NCBI GenBank assembly: GCA_004835665.1 | Contig: RBKR01000011.1 | Coordinates: 1,364,001-1,428,000 of the forward strand | Direction of reading: 5' to 3' | DNA from: Phoma sp. XZ068 | Lineage: Eukaryota > Ascomycota > Dothideomycetes > Pleosporales > Didymellaceae | Length of the DNA: 64,000 bases | In this document: positions 57,716-64,000 of the stretch, one piece after another | How positions within the stretch are numbered: position 1 is the first letter of the stretch | Layout: each line of letters begins with the position of its first letter | Notes under the pieces: model-generated | What the model saw: the letters and a program-made list of their open reading frames with translations, nothing else | Told to the model about the DNA's origin: nothing | Database searches by the model: none | Program-made: the position numbers and the translations under genes

Positions 57716-59100
57716 TCAGACGTTGCCCAAGAGACCTTGTGGGGTCCAATGTTTGGCAGAAATTGCCACCAACCCACCAATGAGACACAAAGTACCACTA
57801 ACCATGCAAACTTGGTAGAATCCTCCATAGAAATTGACGATGGCTCCGTTTACAGGCGGCCCGATGAGCCCTCCAATACCGGCGATGGCCATTCCCATGC
57901 CCATGTAAGTGCCAACATTTCTGGCATCCTTTGGACATGTAGAAAATGCAGCTGATCCTCCTGAAATAATTGTGCCAGAGGCGAAGCCAAAAAATACTGC
58001 ATAGACAATCAGGCCTGCGTTGGTTTCTGCAGCGTTCATGGCGTAGATGACAATGCCCGTAATCACGCCTCCAAAGCCGAACATATTGATCTTGCCCCAT
58101 TTATCGGCTAGCACGCCAGGTATGATGCGACCAAAAGTGGAAGCGGCATTGAGAATGGAGAGTAAGTAGCCAGCGAGCGCGGGGCTCATGCCTCGAGTGA
58201 CCGCGTAGGTGGGTAGGTAGAAGAAGGGCGTGAACATTCCGAAAAACATGAAGAAGAGGGCGATGATCAGGACGATGAAGCGTCCTTCCTTGAAAGCCGA
58301 AAAAAGCCAAAAATCTGTTTTGCGTGGGGGTAATCGAGGCTTGACACCGGCGGCGGCAAACAGTACAAACGGCAGGATCATGAATCCGATAATCCGTACT
58401 GACCAGCCAAAACCCAGGGAGCTTTCGTTAAGCATCTTCGACAACGCAATTGGAATGACGATGCCGCCAATAGACGAGCCGGAAGCCACCAGACCAAGCG
58501 AGCCAGCGCGGTTCTTTTCGAAATATTGTGAGACAGCAGCGAAAGCTGGGATCTGCAAGAGCCCCATCACGATGCCCATGAGAACACCCTGCACAAGCAT
58601 GATAGACCAGTAGTTATTGCATAGACTGAGCATCATCATGAGGATGACGTAAAGAACCGCCGCCGGCCGAAGCATCTACCGTAATCAGGTCATTAGCAAT
58701 CCAGAATCACCAAGAAGTGAACAGGGTAATGACTCACCTTCTCGCCATAGCGATCGAAGAGGGGCCCGCTGAGCATACCAGTGAAGAAGGTGAGAAAAAT
58801 TGCCAGGGACCCGATCCAAGAGATTTCGGAGGCTGACCAATCCTTCAACTGGTGGCTGACATAGTACTCTTGAAATGTTCCGAAAGAATTGGAGAAACCC
58901 AGAGTACTGAAGAAGATGGCCCCGCCGCCAGCCGCCACGACCCAAGCACGGGCACCGCCCTCAGGAGCGGTTCCAAACTCATCTATGTTAGGAGATGTAT
59001 TGCCATGAGCCTTTGCGTTTGGCTGCCGTTCACCATCGCCTTGCGTAGAGGAGAATTCTTTGGGGACGTCAGAACGCTCGGTTCCAAGTTCTGTCGCCAT
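57716..59100 (-). CDS. MFS transporter, monocarboxylate-porter (MCT) type
   Basis: Two exons (58738-59100, 57716-58675; intron 62 nt) give 440 aa with a soluble N-terminus and about 12 hydrophobic segments. APEGGARAWVVAAGGGAIFF is the MCT 'D/P-GG-W-V' entry motif, FGTFQEYYVSHQL follows helix 1, and GPLFDRYGEK ends the second helix pair at the splice. GRIIPGVLADKWGKINMF is the central loop equivalent. Fungal MCT-type proteins commonly sit in metabolite clusters and move organic acids or products across the plasma membrane. The splice turns two separate frames into a complete transporter. Confidence 0.9.
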
Positions 59101-59618
59101 TGTACAGTTTGGATGATAGTTCTTATTGCACCAATACAAGCTCAAGAGGTTGTTTGAGCGGCCGTACAGATACTGAGAGGTGTCGAAGTACAAACGGCGA
59201 AGATGGCCGAGGTTTTGAGAATGTGCCAGTGCGATTGTCTACTAGACTGTGAGCTGTAGGTTGACTGCAGGTAGATAAAAATATTCACAGGCCTTGCTGA
59301 GCAGAACATCTTATAGTTGGAATTTGAAAGGAGTTGGCGGACTCGGATTGATGCAGCGCGGCCTCAGTTCGGTGACGGGGACAGATCGGACTTCGGTTGA
59401 GGGCTCGGAAAACAGCGAGCGGTTAAGACCTAACGCGCAGAACGCACCCCAAGCGCTACAAGGCGAGCGGCGCCCTCAACGCAAATTCAATATGTAGCTA
59501 TTTCTCTCTTGCAATCAGCAGAATCACAGCCATAAGCATAGCGGCACATCCATCAGTTTCACACGGGACGCGACGTGCATTATCTTTAGCGGCCCAACGT
59601 GTCGTTACCTAGGTAGTC
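59101..59618. promoter_or_regulatory. Divergent promoter region, MFS and regulator
   Basis: 518 bp between two divergent genes. A TACCTAGGTA palindrome at 59606-59615 ends 3 nt before the regulator's ATG (59619). Confidence 0.5.
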
Positions 59619-62071
59619 ATGGCTGAGCGCTTGCCCGATGGACGAAGCAGGCGGCCAGCAACGTAAGCTGCACTTCCGCATAACACAACTGCTTGAATTA
59701 ATAGAATAACAGGTCTTGCTTGCTTTGTAGGAAGCGGAAGATCCGATGCAACCAGGAGAACCCGTGCAGCAACTGTATTCGCGCAAAGAATGAGAAATGC
59801 GTCTATGATTCTCGCAACCACACCATCTCCCGCGCTCGTTATGGACAGGTCCAAACAGCGCCAGTCTCTAGGTATCAAGAGCCAGTCCCGCTCTCCCGTA
59901 CATCGAATACCAGCGAATCGACTGTTCCGAACAATGCACAAAGCTCACTGGCAGCCAGTTCTACAGCCGCATCGACACCTCCGAGTCAGTCCTCAGCGCT
60001 GGATGCTGAGTCGCTTAGGTTGAAGCTTAGAATCCAAGATCTTGAGGACCAAGTGTCTAAATTGGCGTCAAGGCCCGTAGATTCATCTCTCGAAAACCTG
60101 AACTCCACCATTCAAACCATGGACTCAACGATTAGCGGCACTTTCCATGTCCACTGTGAAGGTAGCTCCCTGGGCCAACAGCCAGCAATCGCTCGGAGTG
60201 TTACTCATAAGACACGTTTCTTTGGCCAAAGTCATTGGGTCGTCAATGGCGTCCTCCTGGTAAGACTGTGGCCCGCTGCCCTTGTAGTCATGAAACAAGC
60301 TGATTAATCGACGCAAGATTCGCGATGTTTTCGAGTCTATTGATGCACATTCACGGCAAGAGACGACGAAGGCATGGTCAGGGATTCAGCGCTGTAAATC
60401 CTTGGCAAGGTTCATCAAATCGCAGCGCATAGATTCGTGGCACTCTTCAACCATGCCCGACTTGCCACCCAAGGAAATCTCTGATGCCCTAGTAGATTGT
60501 TACCTTAAGTCAACTGAGTCTATCTATCGCATTCTGCACATTCCGTCGCTCTGCCGGGACTACGAGGCTGTGTGGATTTCCAACATAGCTGCTGCAGACA
60601 GGGCATTTATGGTTCAGCTATCGCTCGTGCTCGCCATTGGCGCTTTGACATATGATGAGCGTTTCTCGTTACGCACATCAGCTACTCGGTGGGTTTGCGC
60701 CGCGAGAAGCTGGCTGCTGGAACCCAAATCCAAGTCGCAGCTTGACATCCAAACCCTTCAGACCAGCCTTCTCTTCTTGATCGCTCAGGAAAGGTTGGGT
60801 TTGGCTGATGACTCGACCTGGATCTCGGTCGGGTCACTACTTAGAAAAGCAATCTACATGGGACTGCATCGAGATCCTGCCTTCCTGCCTCCTAGAACGG
60901 CATTCGCCGCTGAGATGCGCCGAAGGTTATGGAATACCATTTTGGAAATGACGCTACAATCGAGCTTGACGTCTGGGGGTCCTCCTTTTATTTCCCTCAA
61001 TGATTTCGACACGGCCCCTCCAGGCAACTTTGACGACGATCAAATCATGACCGACGATCCCGTACCACAACCACCAGATTCCTTCACACAAGCATCCATC
61101 GCCATAGCTTTCCGGGAGACGTTTCCGGAGCGCCTAGCCGTGGTGAGATTCCTAAATGACCTCGCATCTCCCGTTGCCTATGATAAGACTCTCCAACTCG
61201 ACGCCAAGCTCCGCACAGCTTATAAAGCGCTGAGGAGTATTCTGTTAGCTTATAGTCGTCGCGCTAATACAGATTCTGCGCCTTCGCCTTACGAAATTCG
61301 AATGGCCGACTTCATCATGCATCGATACCTGTTGTCTCTCCACGCTCCTTACTTCGGCGCAGCGCTCAGTGAGGCTGTCTACGCCTTTTCCCGAAAGGTG
61401 GTTGTAGAATCCTCTTTGAAGATATGGCGCGCGGCCTATCCAGTAATTGTTGACAACAGTATGGTCATTCCAGAAGCAAATGAACTGCAACGGCTCATCA
61501 CCTGCTCGTCAGGATACTACCCAGCCGGTGCCATCCATGCCGCCTTCCTCATTGCGATAGACGTCCGGGTGCAGCTTAAGGAAGATGAAAGCTTTGAACC
61601 CGGCCCACTACGACCCGACTTGCTGTCCGTCATTCAAGAGTCCAAACAATGGTGTCTGAAGGTTGTTGAGGCCGGAGAGACCAGTGTCAAGGGCTACCTT
61701 CTCATGAGCGTCATTGCGACCCAGATCGAAGGGCTCATGCATAGGCTGGGAGAGACTGAAATCGTTAGTCGATTGATCAAGGCCGTGGAAGAAGTAGAAG
61801 AGAAATGCATGCCCATGTTAACGGTCATGGCGTCCGAATTCGGTATCCCTAGAAATGAGTCCAGTGACGAACCTCAACGGATGGACTTGATCATCGACAC
61901 TGCGACTGTTGAGGACTTTGGGTGCATGGTACGTCAACGCGACCTTTGAACATACAGACTATTTTAACGCATTTTCAGCCGTCGGATACTTTTTTTGATT
62001 TTGCGAACATGGAACCGATCGGATGGATGATCAACAATAACCCTAGCTTAGGTACTCCGGCACTTTGGTGA
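59619..62071 (+). CDS. Zn2Cys6 transcription factor, second cluster regulator
   Basis: Four exons (59619-59662, 59713-60259, 60300-61928, 61979-62071) give 770 aa. The first two exons build MAERLPDGRSRRPAT then SCLLCRKRKIRC...PCSNCIRAKNEKC, a complete CX2CX6C...CX2CX6C cluster. A coiled-coil segment (LRLKLRIQDLEDQVSKLASR) follows. The TF homology domain has YLKSTESIYRILHIPSLCRD, RRLWNTILEMTLQSSL and ISLNDFDTAPPGNF, aligning with the regulator at 50093. The last exon ends FDFANMEPIGWMINN, a common C-terminal feature of this regulator type. The third intron is only 40 nt. Confidence 0.88.
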
Positions 62072-62158
62072 GCGGTGGATGTACGTAAGGGATACGAGAA
62101 GGTTAACAAGTCTATTCTATTGCCATTTAGACTTTTCTTCACTTGTCATGGTTTCTGC

Positions 62159-63631
62159 CTATGGCTTTCCATACTCAATCATTGCAAAATCCCCAAAGGG
62201 TGCCTTGTGCACATTTAAGACTCTTAATCCCGCGCGCTCGGCAACCTTATTGAAGCCCCCAATCGTACGCTCCTTGCCACCGATGGTTGACAGTAGCAAG
62301 TCCACCATGGCCGTGGGACGGCTCGGCGGATTGCTCAGCACCGTTTCTCCGATGAGAAGCCTACTGTCCGCAGCCATGGCATTGCTCAGGTTCGTCAAGA
62401 TCTGGACGCATTCTTCGTCGCTGAAGTCATGAAGACAGCGGCGGATGATGTATACCAAGGCACCTGAAAACGGTCATGTCAGTATAAACCTTGAAACAAA
62501 GTCACATATGAGCTTGGCGGCTTAGGTGCTTAGCAATGATGAAGAGTGACGAGAACTTACCCTTGACAGGCTGCTCGTTGAAAAAATCCATGCCCATCAT
62601 CTTCGGACCCGGTTTGCCTGCCCCAGCCATACCCTTGGCCACCTCAATAACCTCAGGTAGATCCTGCAACACGCAGCGCTCAATGCGAAGCCCCGACGTT
62701 TGCTTGCAGATGGCCTCGAGCATGTGTCCTTTGGCACCGCCCACATCGACGATCAAGGCACGGCCAGCGTCTGCGTCCTTGGCAGTGGTAACCCAGCCGT
62801 AGTCGTACACACCCGCTAGCGGGTACATGCCTTCCATGGACGACATTGCGAGCGCCATGTTGGCGACGCGCTCCGGCTGCGCGTACATGATCTCGGTGGC
62901 CGTCAGCTCGGGCTTGCCCTCAGCAAATGCCTTGATGCTGTGCAGGCGGCCCGATGGCTCGCGCGCCCCGTACGTGTCGAAGTAGTTCGGCATGTGGAGA
63001 AAGGACGGGAGATACTCATCGAATCTGATCGGTAGGGGTACTTATTAGTAGGTGGCGGAGCCAGATGTATTGGTAGCGGAAAAGAAATCAGGGGGGGGGG
63101 GGGGGGGGGCTCACCCGATCTTTAGCATAGCGCTGAGCGGGTTGACGCTCGCGTATGGCAAGGACCTTGCCGTATGAGCGACATGGTCTGCGCCCTCCTG
63201 CTTTAGCATACCGACGGAAACTAAGAACCAGCAGAGGCGCACTTATAAGCAGCGTCATGTGATCAGCCGGTGTGTCTAATCTTGATAGTTTTGAATGCAC
63301 GCTCACTAATAAGATTTTCGTCACCGCGAACTTTGGCAGCAAGCTCCTTGTACGAGATGGTGCCCTCGGTGGGCATGTTCTCGAAGACCTTCCACTTGAG
63401 CAGGAGCCGGATGGCCGTGCACTGAACAAAGCCCATCATCATGTCGTTGAGATCATCGGACGGTCGGTTCACCACCTCGATAGTGCTCCTGATTGTGTCA
63501 ACAAGTTTAGCATGGGTCTGAGGCGAGGTGTCGACCCCGGCTCGGAGATCGTTGGCAGCCTCTATGAGCTTGGCTGCTAGAGCTTCAAGCTTTCCTGCGG
63601 CTGCAGAGTTGGGCAGAGTGGCGGATGGCAT
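62159..63631 (-). CDS. SAM-dependent O-methyltransferase (plant-like, winged-helix dimerisation)
   Basis: Four exons (63307-63631, 63115-63241, 62561-63024, 62159-62463) join in frame to 406 aa. The N-terminal dimerisation/winged-helix part includes FVQCTAIRLLLKWKVFENMP, ISYKELAAKV and LVSVGMLKQEGADHVAHTAR. The SAM motif is ALIVDVGGAKGHMLEAICKQ, with VLQDLPEVIEVAKG after it; the catalytic His is in YIIRRCLHDFSDEECVQIL. The second intron (63025-63114) contains a 19-nt homopolymer beginning at its sixth base. The enzyme would methylate a hydroxyl of the cluster product. Only 87 bp separate its stop from that of the regulator at 62071. Confidence 0.92.
63091..63109 (+). repeat. Homopolymer G19 at a splice donor
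   Basis: Nineteen G on the plus strand; on the coding strand 19 C follow GTGAG immediately, occupying intron positions 6 to 24. Confidence 0.9.
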
Positions 63632-64000
63632 TGTAGGATTGGTTGACGAGATATGTTCAGGCCTGATGCTAATGGATCATTCACTCGAGATTGGAATGAA
63701 CAAATATAGTACTTGATAGGCTCTATAGTAATTGACAACGGTACTACGAGCTCGGATAATGTCATAATACATGTGCACCCATTGTCATCTACCAATAGGA
63801 GCAGCTCACACGTGTCTAAAGCAAAATTCCGAACTTTAATAGAGTGGCTAGCGTAGAGCTCCTTTGCTACGGTGTCGCATCATCCTGCATGTGGTAGAAC
63901 CTAGAAACTGTTCACCAGGGTCCTCGCGGAGGAGTATCTGGGAACGGCCCGAAAGGGCTTGAGATTACGCCGATATCGCCGACGAGTTCCCCGTGGACCC
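63632..64000. promoter_or_regulatory. 5' flank of the O-methyltransferase, window edge
   Basis: No gene seen in the last 369 bp; holds the promoter of the O-methyltransferase. The metabolite cluster may continue past the edge. Confidence 0.4.

Noticed and set aside
50093..63631. A specific known metabolite pathway for the right-hand cluster
   Set aside because: The enzyme classes are common to many pathways and no backbone gene is visible, so naming a product would be a guess.

Overview
The window is nuclear DNA of a filamentous ascomycete (Pezizomycotina; gene content and style would suit a dothideomycete, but I cannot fix the class). The evidence is GT-AG introns of about 45-130 nt, many Zn2Cys6 regulators, P450s, SDRs and flavin monooxygenases, ankyrin and NmrA-like accessory genes, and ordinary eukaryotic housekeeping genes. 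I found no tRNA, rRNA, CRISPR array or intact transposon. Exon models below were made by joining reading frames at splice sites and checking that the joined length is a multiple of three.

Region 1 (1-13.4 kb) is mostly conserved genome: tRNA-His guanylyltransferase THG1 (with a very large disordered insertion), a secreted CE1 acetylxylan-type esterase, a three-exon membrane protein, a membrane protein with a possible permuted-papain fold, a DCR2-like metallophosphoesterase, and divergently from it the ribosome-biogenesis protein TMA23. Region 2 (13.4-30 kb) is patchier: a decayed gene at 14.3-16.0 kb, a flavin monooxygenase convergent with a methyltransferase, a truncated-looking thioesterase-like gene, a kappa-class GST/DsbA-like protein, an SDR lacking the usual catalytic Tyr, a Zn2Cys6 regulator, and an ankyrin gene broken by frameshifts, one of them at a 20-nt homopolymer.

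Region 3 (30.3-46.5 kb) reads as a catabolic cluster. It has a PRISE-type reductase, a phenol-hydroxylase-like flavin monooxygenase, a P450, a C2H2-C2H2-Zn2Cys6 regulator, a fumarylacetoacetate-hydrolase-family enzyme, a metallo-beta-lactamase-fold hydrolase, a two-domain extradiol dioxygenase with all three metal ligands, and a PIG3-type quinone reductase. Together they could hydroxylate an aromatic ring, handle quinones, open the ring between carbons and hydrolyse the product.

A gene-poor gap (46.5-50.1 kb) separates it from Region 4 (50.1-63.6 kb), which looks like one arm of a secondary-metabolite cluster: two related Zn2Cys6 regulators, an SDR, a membrane-anchored P450 of CYP52-like type, an MCT-type MFS transporter and a SAM O-methyltransferase. 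No backbone enzyme (PKS, NRPS, terpene cyclase) is inside the window; the last gene starts only 369 bp from the right edge, so one could lie just outside.

Unusual features at sequence level include three long G/C homopolymers (17, 20 and 19 nt), three copies of a perfect 10-bp palindrome near regulator genes, and repeated use of a GTCAGT splice donor.
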